Assembly (NCBI RefSeq): GCF_016834655.1
Contig: NZ_JAENHP010000029.1
Coordinates: 1 to 64,000 of the forward strand
Origin: Paractinoplanes ovalisporus
GTDB lineage: Bacteria; Actinomycetota; Actinomycetes; Mycobacteriales; Micromonosporaceae
Reading direction: 5' to 3'
DNA length: 64,000 nt
This document shows positions 1 through 7,959 of the stretch, in pieces. The translations under genes and the position numbers were made by a program. Position 1 is the first letter of the stretch, and the number at the start of each line of letters is the position of its first letter. Below the pieces are notes generated by a model. The model was given only the letters and a program-made list of their open reading frames with translations, was not told the DNA's origin and did not search any database.

Positions 1-165
1 GGAGTGGCGCTTCGTCGGCGGCCCGGCCCGGCTATTCGTCGTCGGCTGGGAGTGGCGCTCCGACGGCGGCCCGAGCCGAGTACCCGTCGGCGGCTGGGAG
101 TGGCGCTTCGTCGGCGGCCCGGCCCGGGTATCCGTCGTCGGCTCGGAGTGGCGCTCCGACGTCCG
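1..165 (+). repeat. 48-bp tandem repeat, about 3.4 units
   Basis: Units begin at 1, 49, 97 and 145, each opening with GGAGTGGCGC. Units 1 and 3 resemble each other more than units 2 and 4, so there is a higher-order 96-bp alternation. The period is a whole number of codons (16), and all three forward frames are open through it. The array runs off the left edge of the window, so its full copy number is unknown. Confidence 0.9.
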
Positions 166-194
166 CCCCGCGCAATCATGAGGAGGTCCGATGA
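3..194 (+). CDS. Partial repeat-bearing reading frame ending at the start of the NuoF-like gene
   Basis: Reading frame 3 is open from the window edge and ends in TGA at 192-194, which overlaps the ATG of the next gene (ATGA at 191-194). It encodes a Ser/Gly/Ala/Pro-rich 16-residue repeat (cores SGASSAARPGY and SGAPTAARAEY), then APRNHEEVR. It is either the C-terminal tail of an upstream gene (in related loci a ferric-reductase-like membrane protein often precedes; family knowledge) or a junction micro-frame like 1411-1620. The ATGA overlap favours this frame over the other two open frames. Its 5' end is outside the window, so the identity is open. Confidence 0.4.
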   Translation, partial: SGASSAARPGYSSSAGSGAPTAARAEYPSAAGSGASSAARPGYPSSARSGAPTSAPRNHEEVR

Positions 195-1414
195 CCAGCG
201 TCGCGGAGGCCCCGCCCGGCAGTTCGGTGCATCTCCGGCTGCTCGCCGACCCCGCCGGAAGCCGGCTCGACACGCATCTGTCCCAGCACGGGCGTCTGCC
301 GGTGCCGGACGCCAGCCAGGTGATCGGCATGGCCCGCGACGCCGGGCTCACCGGCCGGGGCGGCGCCGGTTTCCCGCTCTGGCGCAAGCTCACCGCCGTC
401 GCGGCGACCCGGCGGCCGGCGGTGGTGATCGCGAACGGCGCCGAGGGCGAACCGGCCAGCGGCAAGGACAAAGCGCTTCTCTCGTACGCACCCAACCTCG
501 TGCTCGACGGCCTGCAGCTGATCGCCGCCGGGGCCGGGAGCGCTGTCCTCTATGCGCCGGCCGCGGCCCATCCCGCGCTGCGGCAGCTGATCGACCAGCG
601 CCGGGCGGCCGGGCTCGACCGCGTGCCCGTGCGGCTGGTCGCCGCGCCCGACGCGTTCGTGTCGGGGGAGGAGTCGGCGGTGGCTTCGGCCGTCGCCGGG
701 CGGGACGCGGTGCCCGCCGACAAGCTGGTCCGGATCACCGACTCGGGCCCGGACGGGTCGCCGACGCTGGTGCAGAACGTCGAGACGCTCGCGCACCTGG
801 CCATGATCGCCCGCTACGGGCCGGGCTGGTTCCGGACGGCGGGCACCTATGACGAGCCGGGCACGTTCCTGGCCACGATCAGTGGTGCGGTCGCGTCACC
901 GGGTGTGGTCGAGGCCGGCTACGGGGTGGCGCTCGGTGACCTGATCGCCGCTGCGGGCGGTGCCACCACGCCGTTGAGCGCGGTTCTGGTCGGCGGGTAT
1001 CACGGTGGCTGGGTGCCGGCCGATCCCGCGCTCGGGGTCAGTCGGGCGGCCCTCACGCCGTACGGGGGAAGCCCCGGCGCCGGTGTGATCATGGCGCTGC
1101 CCGCGGGTTCGTGCGGGTTGATCGAAACGGCCCGGATCGCCGGTTATCTGGCCGGGCAGGTCGCGGGCCAATGTGGACCGTGCGTCAACGGACTGCCGAC
1201 GCTGGCGAACACGCTGACCGACCTGGCGAACCGCCGCGCCCGGCCCGGGCTGCCGGCCGAGGTCGAACGGCTGACCCGGCTGGTCACCGGGCGTGGCGCC
1301 TGCCGCCACCCCGACGGGACGGCCCGGTTGATCACGAGCGCGATGCGTCTCTTCCACGCCGATGTCGACGCCCATCTCGCGGGGCGTTGCCTGTCCGAGG
1401 GGAGTTACCGATGA
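191..1414 (+). CDS. NuoF-like NADH-dehydrogenase flavoprotein subunit, stand-alone
   Basis: Predicted cytoplasmic flavo/iron-sulfur protein of 407 residues related to the 51-kDa subunit of complex I. GRGGAGF near residue 55 and NGAEGEP near residue 85 match the FMN and NADH binding loops. An SLBB-type middle region follows. C-terminal QCGPCVNG and GACRHPDG supply cysteines for one Fe-S cluster. No other complex I genes are nearby and the next recognisable gene is a ferredoxin, so it probably moves electrons between NAD(P)H and that ferredoxin or a membrane reductase (inference). The ATG at 191 is chosen because AGGAGG lies 4 bases upstream and it overlaps the preceding stop. Its own TGA overlaps an ATG at 1411. 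Confidence 0.85.
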   Translation: MTSVAEAPPGSSVHLRLLADPAGSRLDTHLSQHGRLPVPDASQVIGMARDAGLTGRGGAGFPLWRKLTAVAATRRPAVVIANGAEGEPASGKDKALLSYAPNLVLDGLQLIAAGAGSAVLYAPAAAHPALRQLIDQRRAAGLDRVPVRLVAAPDAFVSGEESAVASAVAGRDAVPADKLVRITDSGPDGSPTLVQNVETLAHLAMIARYGPGWFRTAGTYDEPGTFLATISGAVASPGVVEAGYGVALGDLIAAAGGATTPLSAVLVGGYHGGWVPADPALGVSRAALTPYGGSPGAGVIMALPAGSCGLIETARIAGYLAGQVAGQCGPCVNGLPTLANTLTDLANRRARPGLPAEVERLTRLVTGRGACRHPDGTARLITSAMRLFHADVDAHLAGRCLSEGSYR

Positions 1415-1620
1415 TCCGTACTGCCGCTTGCTGTAATGCCGCGCCCTTTTCGGCCGTGCTCTTCTCCGCCGCGTCCCTTTCGGCCGTGCTCTTCTCCGCC
1501 GCGTCCCTTTCGGCCGTGCCCTTCTCCGCCGCGTCCCTTTCGGCCGTGCCCTTCTCCGCCAAGCCCTTTTCGGCCGCCCGCGCGAACTTCGTTGCCTCCG
1601 CGGACGGGAGTGACCGATGA
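1411..1620 (+). CDS. Junction micro-ORF, 69 residues, 10-residue repeat
   Basis: This open frame starts at the ATG overlapping the NuoF-like stop (ATGA, 1411-1414) and ends at the TGA overlapping the ferredoxin start (ATGA, 1617-1620). The peptide is mainly a 10-residue repeat (AAPFSAVLFS, AASLSAVLFS, AASLSAVPFS). The 15-bp junction GGGAGTTACCGATGA at 1400-1414 recurs as GGGAGTGACCGATGA at 1606-1620 (14 of 15 identical), so the end SDR-stop copies the upstream gene's SYR-stop. It looks like a duplicated stop/start junction whose middle expanded by repeats while reinitiation was kept. Whether the peptide accumulates is unknown. No known family is recognised. Confidence 0.4.
   Translation: MIRTAACCNAAPFSAVLFSAASLSAVLFSAASLSAVPFSAASLSAVPFSAKPFSAARANFVASADGSDR
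1441..1575 (+). repeat. 30-bp tandem repeat, about 4.5 units
   Basis: Units GCGTCCCTTTCGGCCGTGCT... recur every 30 bp with few differences; the first and last copies are more diverged (GCGCCCTTTT and AAGCCCTTTT). The period is 10 codons and the array lies wholly within the micro-ORF between the NuoF-like and ferredoxin genes. Confidence 0.9.
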
Positions 1621-1826
1621 GCCGGGTCCACATCGACTGGACGGCCTGTGACGGGCGTGGCCTGTGCGCGGAGTTGTTGCCGGAGTTGCTGGCCGAGGAC
1701 GAGTGGGGCTACCCGGTCGCGCGCGGTGACATGAACGTGCCGCCGGCTCTGGAACCGGCGGCACGTCAGGCGGTGGACCGTTGCCCGGCCCTGGCCTTGA
1801 AACTCGTCAGCGCACGAAGCGCGTGA
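1617..1826 (+). CDS. Small ferredoxin, probably [3Fe-4S] type
   Basis: A 69-residue soluble electron carrier. CDGRGLC (Cys11 and Cys17) and a downstream CP (Cys56) give three cysteine ligands. The central cysteine of the classical four-cysteine motif is replaced, as in actinobacterial single-cluster [3Fe-4S] ferredoxins (family knowledge). The acidic middle (LAEDEWGYP) is typical. Its ATG overlaps the stop of the preceding micro-ORF, so it is probably translated by coupling within the operon that begins upstream of the NuoF-like gene. The likely partner is that flavoprotein; a P450 or other oxygenase is also possible, but none is visible nearby. Confidence 0.85.
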   Translation: MSRVHIDWTACDGRGLCAELLPELLAEDEWGYPVARGDMNVPPALEPAARQAVDRCPALALKLVSARSA

Positions 1827-1830
1827 TCGG

Positions 1831-3180
1831 TCAGCGCAGGCCGAGCGCCCGCTTCATCGTGAAGAACAGGTCGGTCTGGTTGGTCACGCCGAGCACGTTG
1901 GCCGCCTGCGGGCCGCCGGCGGCGATCCGCACCTCGGTGCCGGTGTGCTGCTGCGAACCGGTGATCTCGGCGGTCGCATAGCTGATCGTCATGGTGGCGT
2001 CGTCGTGCGTGATCAGCGTGGCGGTGTAGCCGAGGGTGGCCGCCTCGACGATCTGGCTGGTGTGGCCGTGGTCGGCGGTGACGACGACCAGGGTGTCCGG
2101 GTTGCGCTTCTGGTAGTCGAGCACCTTCTTGATCGCGGCGTCGAACCCCACGGTCTCACCGATCTGGCCGCACGGGTTGGCCGCGTGGTCCTGCTTGTCG
2201 ATCGAGGCGCCCTCGATCTGCAGGAAGAAGCCCTTCTTGCTGTGCCGGGTCTGCTTGTCCAGCACGTCGAGAGCCTTGGTCGCCATGTCGACCAGGTGCG
2301 GCTGGGACGCCGTACGGGCCGTGTTCACCGCACACTTGGCCGGCGCGGTGCCCGTACGGGTCGGGGTCGGGCCGACCCACTCGAGGTCCATGTTGTTCTT
2401 GGCGAACGCGCCCAGGATCGGCTTGTCGCCCTTGGCCGCCGCCAGCCCCGCGGCGTCGGTGACGATCTGGTAGCCGTTGGCCTGGGCCTGCTGGGCCACC
2501 GTCAGACCCTTGTACTGGCCGGCCTTGACGGTCTGGTCGAAGTACTGCTTGCCGCCGCCCAGGAGCAGGTCGGGCTTGGTCTGCACGAGCTGCTCGGCGA
2601 TCGAGCCGGCGCCACCGTTGACCTTGTCGTTGACCGCGCAGGTGGCCATCGCGTCCGGGCCCTTGCAGTCCCGGTTGATCACGTGCGAACCGAGTACGGC
2701 CGGGGTGGCGTCCTGCAGCTCGGCCGTGGTGACGTTGCCGGTCTTGTAGCCGGACGCCTTGGCCAGTTCGAGGATGGTCGGCTTGGGCTTGCCGTCCGGG
2801 GTCACCGAGATCGCGCCGTTGTAGGTCTTGTGCCCGGTCGCCCACCCGCTGCCCGAGGCGGCCGAGTCGGTGACGTAGTCGGGCTTCGACGGGTCGGCCT
2901 TCTGCACCGCGTACGTGGTGTAGGCGCCGGTCAGCGGAAGCTTGTCCATCGCCAGGCGGCCGTTCGCGCCGACCTGGTAGTTGCGGGCGATGGTGATCTC
3001 GCTGTCACCCATGCCGTCGCCGATGAGCAGGATGACGTTGCGGGCCTGCCCGCCCTTGATCGCCTGCTTGGCGGCCCAGGTGTTGTCCTGGTGCGCGTCG
3101 CCGGCCAGGGCGGCCGACGGAACCGCGACGATCGCGGCCGCTGCGAGGGCCGCGATTTTCTTGGAACGCGGGGCATTCAT
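1831..3180 (-). CDS. phoA: Alkaline phosphatase, PhoA type, secreted
   Basis: Hydrolyses phosphate monoesters outside the cell. The start is set at the second ATG (3178-3180), which has GGAG 9 bases upstream and begins a clean signal peptide (MNAPRSKK, hydrophobic core, cleavage near ALAG). GDGMGDSE (Asp55) and TDSAAS (nucleophile Ser106) match the E. coli enzyme's metal site and active serine; TADHGH and HTGTEV supply the remaining zinc ligands. The length of 449 residues is normal. Its 3' end is 5 bp from the convergent ferredoxin stop. The 216-bp upstream gap holds two abutting GTGAAC half-sites (3292-3303). These resemble a PHO-box core but lack the usual 11-bp spacing, so phosphate control is likely from the family only. 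Confidence 0.93.
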   Translation of the reverse strand: MNAPRSKKIAALAAAAIVAVPSAALAGDAHQDNTWAAKQAIKGGQARNVILLIGDGMGDSEITIARNYQVGANGRLAMDKLPLTGAYTTYAVQKADPSKPDYVTDSAASGSGWATGHKTYNGAISVTPDGKPKPTILELAKASGYKTGNVTTAELQDATPAVLGSHVINRDCKGPDAMATCAVNDKVNGGAGSIAEQLVQTKPDLLLGGGKQYFDQTVKAGQYKGLTVAQQAQANGYQIVTDAAGLAAAKGDKPILGAFAKNNMDLEWVGPTPTRTGTAPAKCAVNTARTASQPHLVDMATKALDVLDKQTRHSKKGFFLQIEGASIDKQDHAANPCGQIGETVGFDAAIKKVLDYQKRNPDTLVVVTADHGHTSQIVEAATLGYTATLITHDDATMTISYATAEITGSQQHTGTEVRIAAGGPQAANVLGVTNQTDLFFTMKRALGLR

Positions 3181-3396
3181 TGATGCGCACTCCACTATGC
3201 GTTGATGGTGGTCGCGTTCACGCCATCAGTCGCATCTTGCTTTCCGGTGGCCGTGAAGTGACGGAAAGGCCAACTTGGGCCGGAGGGGACGGTGAACGTG
3301 AACGGGCAACAACGTCGCGCTGTCAGTTCCCTGAGATCGCCGCGACGCGTAAGTGGAGGCGCGTCCCCATTTGATCACGGCGTTTAAGCTCGTGCG

Positions 3397-4593
3397 GTGC
3401 TGAGGGTCGTGCGGCTGGTGCTGGCGGTGGCGATCACGGCCGCGGCCGCCTTGGGCGTGATTCGTCTGACGACCCCGGCCGACGGCGGCATCCCCCGGCA
3501 GCTGGCCTTCCTGCGCGCCGAGCTGGAGTCAGGCGCGGCCGAGGACGCGCAGGAGCTCTTCCCCGAGGGCTATTTCTTCCTGCACGCCCTGTACGGCCTG
3601 ACCGCCGTCGACATGGGCGACCTGTCGTCCGCGCGCTGGGCCCTTTCTCATTTGGAATCGGATACCGCCCGGGCTCCGTTCGCCGGCGAGATGCAGCTGC
3701 AGTACGGCGTCTTCTACCGCGGCTGGGTCAACTGGCTCCGAGGCGGAATCGCCGCCCTGTCCCGCGATCCCGCCGACCTGCGCGCGCTGGAGGAGGAGTC
3801 GGCCGCCATCGCCGCCGCCTTCGACGCTTCGCCCACCCCCTATCTGGCCTCGTATCCCGGCCAGGCGTGGCCGGTCGACTCCACGGTCGCGATCGCCTCG
3901 CTACGCCTGCACGACAAACTGCTCACGCCCGCCTACGACGTGACGGTGATCCGCTGGCTGGCCAACGTCGAGGCCCGCCTAGACCCGGCCACCCAGCTCA
4001 TCCCGCACACGGTCGACCCCGACACCGGCGAGCCCACTTCCGGCGCCCAGGGCACATCGCAGAGCCTGATCAACCGTTTCCTCCCCGAGATCGACGCTGA
4101 GCTCGCTCAGGCCCAGTACACCCGCTTCCGTACGTGGTTCCTGGCCGCCCCGCTCGGCCTGGGCCCGACGGTCCGCGAGTATCCCGTCGGCTTCGACGGC
4201 CCCGCCAACGTCGACTCGGGCCCGCTGGTCTTAGGAACAAGCCTCTCGGCCACAGTCGTCACGATCGGCGCCGCCCGCCTGAACGGCGACCGCTCCCTGG
4301 CAACCGCCCTGTCCCAGTTCGGCGAGGTGGCCGGCCTGCCGTTCTCGACCCCGTGGACCAAGCGGTACGCCCTGGGCGCCGCCCCCATCGGAGACGCTTT
4401 CCTGGCCTGGTCCAAATCCGCCCGCCCCTGGGTGGCTGCGGCCTCTTCCCCCGAGGCGGAACCCCCGTCCCGCTTCATCTCCCACTGGTGGCGCCTGCCC
4501 CTACTCATGTTGTTCCTGGCTATCGGCCTTACCCCGTGGCTCACACGCGCAGCCCTACGCCGCCGCAAGGTAGCCGATTCCGCCGCCGCTTGA
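3397..4593 (+). CDS. Membrane-anchored helical protein of unknown function
   Basis: 398 residues from a GTG start. An N-terminal membrane segment (about residues 5-24) is followed by a large extracytoplasmic domain rich in Trp, Tyr and Ala. A second hydrophobic segment near residues 369-387 is followed by a basic tail (RRRK), so both ends are probably anchored. Alternating helix-like segments (YFFLHALYGLTAVD, YRGWVNWLRGG, DSTVAIASLRLHD) suggest an alpha/alpha-barrel like those of linalool dehydratase-isomerase or glycosidase-related proteins, but I cannot identify catalytic residues. The gene stands alone, between phoA and the riboswitch region. Confidence 0.7.
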   Translation: MLRVVRLVLAVAITAAAALGVIRLTTPADGGIPRQLAFLRAELESGAAEDAQELFPEGYFFLHALYGLTAVDMGDLSSARWALSHLESDTARAPFAGEMQLQYGVFYRGWVNWLRGGIAALSRDPADLRALEEESAAIAAAFDASPTPYLASYPGQAWPVDSTVAIASLRLHDKLLTPAYDVTVIRWLANVEARLDPATQLIPHTVDPDTGEPTSGAQGTSQSLINRFLPEIDAELAQAQYTRFRTWFLAAPLGLGPTVREYPVGFDGPANVDSGPLVLGTSLSATVVTIGAARLNGDRSLATALSQFGEVAGLPFSTPWTKRYALGAAPIGDAFLAWSKSARPWVAAASSPEAEPPSRFISHWWRLPLLMLFLAIGLTPWLTRAALRRRKVADSAAA

Positions 4594-4597
4594 GGCG

Positions 4598-4623
4598 TTA
4601 TCCACACTGCGGAGTTATCCACA
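4598..4623 (+). promoter_or_regulatory. Two direct DnaA-type boxes, 17-bp pitch
   Basis: TTATCCACA occurs at 4598-4606 and again at 4615-4623, directly after a stop codon. The sequence is the perfect E. coli-type DnaA box; actinomycetes more often use TTGTCCACA (established). A second pair with the same 17-bp pitch lies at 40440-40465. Two perfect 9-mers this close are unlikely by chance in such GC-rich DNA. There is no replication gene nearby, so a DnaA-binding or titration site is more likely than an origin. Confidence 0.55.
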
Positions 4624-4934
4624 GCCCGTCCCACTCCGCCCCGCAGAGATCGCCGTCCTCGGCCAGAATCAGCGGTGCCTCGGCGGTGGGTGGCAGTCCC
4701 CGGAGGGTGGGGGTCCCCCTGGTAGGGCGGGTAGTGCGCTCGGGAGGTCGTAATGCAGCCTGCGGCGGTCCTCTCCCAGAGGTCCGGTTGGTCGGCTTAG
4801 GTCGATTTAAGCCGAAAAAAGCGTTCCGCCGGTAACGAGGCGATAGGCCGGTTAGATTACGGAAGGCGAGAAGCCGGATCTTTCTCGGCTTTCGCTGCTC
4901 GGCCGGCCCAAGCCGGTTTCCCCGAGCCCGCCCA
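4624..4934 (+). other. Non-coding leader region upstream of the riboswitch
   Basis: No convincing gene. An AT-richer patch at about 4798-4825 (CGATTTAAGCCGAAAAAAGCG) and 4848-4862 may hold the promoter of the Calx-beta gene. Sequence at about 4867-4905 can form small hairpins (GAAGCCGGATC / CTCGGCTTTC). No standard -35/-10 pair can be named with confidence. Confidence 0.4.
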
Positions 4935-4935
4935 T

Positions 4936-5017
4936 CGGTGCGGTACCCGAACAGGCAAACCCGTCGTAAGGCGGGGACGCAAAGCCAGGGGCCTCCACGA
5001 GGCAGCCCAGCCGCCGA
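4936..5017 (+). ncRNA. c-di-GMP-I (GEMM-I) riboswitch
   Basis: The sequence holds the hallmark core: GGCAAACC (about 4954-4961), a short stem closed by a GTAA tetraloop (CCGTC-GTAA-GGCGG), then GGGACGCAAAGCC (4974-4986). A second hairpin (GGGGCCTCC-ACGA-GGCAGCC) follows. GACGCAAAGCC is the family signature, and GNRA-loop docking is part of the known fold (established). The closing helix probably pairs GCGG near 4940 with CCGCCG at 5011-5016. That 3' strand touches the Shine-Dalgarno GAAGGAG (5016-5022), so control of translation initiation is likely (inference). Boundaries are approximate to a few bases. Confidence 0.85.
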
Positions 5018-5032
5018 AGGAGAACGAAAGAC

Positions 5033-7885
5033 ATGCGCTATCCCAAAGCCCATGCAGACTCGAGCGGCTCGGTTCCGTTCGCGCTGCGTGGACGCAAGTC
5101 GCTGAGGGCCGTCCTCTCAGCCGGAGTTGCCGGCGCCATCGGCCTGGTGCCTGTAGTCATGGCGCCTACGCCCGCTCTGGCCGCCGCGGTCTCGGGCGAC
5201 CTCACCGTTTCGTCGCCCAGTGTTCTGGAGAACGCCGGCACGGCTTCGGTGACGGTGACCTGGACCGGTACAGCGAGCACTCAGCCGACGCCGGAGACCG
5301 GTCTGACCTGGTCGACGGCCGACGACACGGCCAAGGCGCCCTACGACTACACGTCGAGTTCCGGCACGGTCACCTGGTCAGGCACGACCGCCACGCTGTC
5401 GATCCCGATCGCTAACGACACCACTGACGAGGCGGACGAGACCTTCACGGTCAACGTGAAGAACGGCTCGACCACAATCGGAACCGGCACCGTCACGATC
5501 CAGGATGACGACCCTGCGCCCACCTTCACGATGACCGCTGACAAGACGACGGTCACCGAGGCCTCGGGCGCCAACGTCAAGGTCACGGTCAAGCTGTCGC
5601 AGGCTACCGAGAAGGTCGTCAGCATCCCGATCACGATCGCGAACGTGACGACGACGTCCGCCGACTACAGCACGAGCTTCGTCTCGCCGCTGGTGTTCAA
5701 CCCGGGCGACCCGATCAGCAAAGACATCACGATCAACATCACCGACGACGCGACCGATGAGGACGACCAGTCCTTCCAGGTCAAGGTGGGCACGCCCACC
5801 TCCAACGTCACGGGCACGGCGGATCCGATCACCATCACGATCGTCGACAACGACGACGCGCCGGTGGTGGCGTTCGCGGGCGCGAACACGCAGGTCGACG
5901 AGAACCTGGACCTCAACCTTCCCGTCACCCTGACGCCGGCCTCGGAGAAGACCGTCACGGTCAAGTACGACACCAGTGACCTCGCCGAAGGCAAGCAGCT
6001 GACCAACAACGGTCTCGCGACGGCGGGTAAGGACTACACCGCGGTAGCCGGCGGCACCGTGACCTTCGCCCCGGGTGAGACGTCGAAGAACGCCACGGTG
6101 AAGACGCTCGCCGACGACCTCGATGAGGTCAGCCCGGAGGACTTCCAGGCCACCCTCTCGTCGCCGACCAACGCGACGCTGGGCACTCGCACCACGACCA
6201 TCGGCCAGATTGCCGACCCGTCGGGTACGACGTCGCCGACCGTCACACTGTCGCCGAAGGAGGTCACCGAGGGCAGCACCGGCGCCTGGGTGCCGCAGAC
6301 CTTCACCGTGAAGCTCTCGAAGGCGTCCGGCAAGTCGCAGGTGATCGACTGGACCACCGGCTCCACCGGTGCCACGGCCACCGACGCTGTGGCTGGTACC
6401 GACTTCCGGAGCGGCACGGGCAGCATCACGTTCGCCCCGGGCGAGCTTTCGAAGACGTTCACTGTGGACGTCAACAGCGACAAGGTCGATGAGTCGGACG
6501 AGACCTTCTCGATCACGCTGGCGAACCACACCGGCAGCACGCTGTCGAGCACCACCGGCGACCTCGGCACGACGTCGATCAAGATCCTTGACGACGACAG
6601 TGCGCCGACGTTCTCGGTCAAGGACGTCACCATGGACGAGGGTAACGACACCTCGGTCGCGCTCTTCACGCTGAACCTGTCGAACCCGACGAGCAAGACC
6701 ACCAGCTGGAAGGTCACGGCGGTCGACGGTACGGCGAAGAGCGAGGCGGTTCCGGCCACTCACTTCGGTGCTGACGACTACTCGGTGCCGGTGGCGACGT
6801 TCACCATTCCGGCCGGCCTGAGCTCGGGCTACACCTTCGCGCTGGTCAACGGCGACAAGATCTTCGAGGGCGACGAGACCGCGTCCCTGAAGTTCGAGCC
6901 GAACGACGCCACCACCATCGCGGCGGTCAGCGGCGCCGAGACCTCGGCCAAGCTGACGCTGAAGAACGATGACACCTCTCCGGTGCTCAACATCGTTTCG
7001 GTCACGGGCAAGGAGGGTGACACCGTCACCGTCAACGGCCTGATCTCCGGTCAGTCGCAGGACGCCGTGACGTTCAACACCTGGTTCGAGGGTAAGGCCG
7101 TCGGCGGCGCCAAGGCCGCGTCGGCTGACGACTTCGTCAACCCGGGCATCCAGCAGAAGATCGTGGCGGCCGGTACCGAGATCGGCACCTCCGTCGAGCT
7201 TGCGAAGATCAAGCTGAACGTCGACACCATGCCTGAGCCGGCCGAGACGATCCTGGTCGATGGCACCGCTCTGAACAACGGCGGCTGGGTCAAGACGGGT
7301 TCGATCACCATTGAGGCCAACGGCACCACGCCGGAGGAGCCGGGTGAGGCTCCGAAGCCGACCATCAAGGCTCCGGCCAAGGTGACCGGTCCGTCGACTG
7401 TCGAGGTCGAGGGCACGGTTGCGGCCGGCCAGAAGGTCGAGCTGTGGGGTGCTCCCGTCGGTGGCGGCGCGCTGAAGTGGCTGAAGAACGTCACCAGTGA
7501 CGAGGACGGCTACTACTGGTTCGAGTACAACATCAGCTCGGGCTACCGCTTCGCGACCATGTCGCAGGAGATGAAGTCGAACGAGGTCGCTGTCTGGATG
7601 ACCCAGGACCCGATCTTCGTGATCTCCACCAGCACCAAGGGCCAGCTGAACCTGGGCGTCAAGGGCAACCCGTCCTGGGCCGGCCAGACCGCTGCGATCC
7701 AGCAGTGGAAGAACGGCGGCTGGGTGACCATCCGCAGTGGCAAGACCGGTAGCGACGGTGTCTACCGCACCGGCCCGAAGTTCACCTCGGGCAGCTCGGT
7801 CGTCCTGCGGGCCTGGGTTGCCGGTGAGCCGGGCAAGGGCACGCTGCCTGCCTTCACCGAGCAGGTCCGGACCACCGTTAAGTAA
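5033..7885 (+). CDS. Secreted Calx-beta repeat surface protein
   Basis: A 950-residue exported protein. A long basic n-region of about 25 residues precedes a hydrophobic core and cleavage near TPALAA (about residue 50). Five to six Calx-beta repeats of about 110 residues follow, each ending in acidic turns such as IQDDDPAPTF, IVDNDDAPVV and ILDDDSAPTF that should bind calcium. A Pro-rich linker (PEEPGEAPKPT, near 765) leads to a C-terminal beta domain (about 770-950) of no named family. There is no LPXTG motif or membrane anchor. The protein is probably an adhesin or matrix component. It lies 15 bases after a c-di-GMP riboswitch and has a perfect terminator, so it is a monocistronic c-di-GMP regulon member. 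Confidence 0.9.
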   Translation: MRYPKAHADSSGSVPFALRGRKSLRAVLSAGVAGAIGLVPVVMAPTPALAAAVSGDLTVSSPSVLENAGTASVTVTWTGTASTQPTPETGLTWSTADDTAKAPYDYTSSSGTVTWSGTTATLSIPIANDTTDEADETFTVNVKNGSTTIGTGTVTIQDDDPAPTFTMTADKTTVTEASGANVKVTVKLSQATEKVVSIPITIANVTTTSADYSTSFVSPLVFNPGDPISKDITINITDDATDEDDQSFQVKVGTPTSNVTGTADPITITIVDNDDAPVVAFAGANTQVDENLDLNLPVTLTPASEKTVTVKYDTSDLAEGKQLTNNGLATAGKDYTAVAGGTVTFAPGETSKNATVKTLADDLDEVSPEDFQATLSSPTNATLGTRTTTIGQIADPSGTTSPTVTLSPKEVTEGSTGAWVPQTFTVKLSKASGKSQVIDWTTGSTGATATDAVAGTDFRSGTGSITFAPGELSKTFTVDVNSDKVDESDETFSITLANHTGSTLSSTTGDLGTTSIKILDDDSAPTFSVKDVTMDEGNDTSVALFTLNLSNPTSKTTSWKVTAVDGTAKSEAVPATHFGADDYSVPVATFTIPAGLSSGYTFALVNGDKIFEGDETASLKFEPNDATTIAAVSGAETSAKLTLKNDDTSPVLNIVSVTGKEGDTVTVNGLISGQSQDAVTFNTWFEGKAVGGAKAASADDFVNPGIQQKIVAAGTEIGTSVELAKIKLNVDTMPEPAETILVDGTALNNGGWVKTGSITIEANGTTPEEPGEAPKPTIKAPAKVTGPSTVEVEGTVAAGQKVELWGAPVGGGALKWLKNVTSDEDGYYWFEYNISSGYRFATMSQEMKSNEVAVWMTQDPIFVISTSTKGQLNLGVKGNPSWAGQTAAIQQWKNGGWVTIRSGKTGSDGVYRTGPKFTSGSSVVLRAWVAGEPGKGTLPAFTEQVRTTVK

Positions 7886-7901
7886 CACCTGATCCAACGA
7901 A

Positions 7902-7931
7902 GACGGGGGCGGCCAAGTGGCCGCCCCCGTC
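7902..7931 (+). terminator. Perfect 13-bp hairpin terminator
   Basis: GACGGGGGCGGCC (7902-7914) pairs perfectly with GGCCGCCCCCGTC (7919-7931) across an AAGT loop. It lies 16 bases after the Calx-beta stop and also faces the 3' end of the convergent ABC operon. There is no U-tract, as is usual in actinomycetes. Confidence 0.88.
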
Positions 7932-7959
7932 GCCATGTAAAGCTGAGTTTCTCAAAAGG

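Noticed and set aside
3292..3303. PHO box upstream of phoA
   Set aside because: Two GTGAAC half-sites abut at 6-bp spacing rather than the 11-bp spacing of known actinomycete PHO boxes; kept only as a remark.
4598..4623. Replication origin
   Set aside because: Only two boxes, no AT-rich unwinding region and no dnaA, dnaN or partition genes nearby.
4798..4850. WhiG/FliA-type sigma promoter before the riboswitch
   Set aside because: TAAG and GCGATAGG resemble the elements but are separated by 28 bases instead of about 15.
5378..7936. An 852-codon open frame antisense to the Calx-beta gene
   Set aside because: Arg/Gly/Asp-rich shadow translation of a high-GC gene, with no family resemblance; the plus strand has signal peptide, repeats, riboswitch and terminator.
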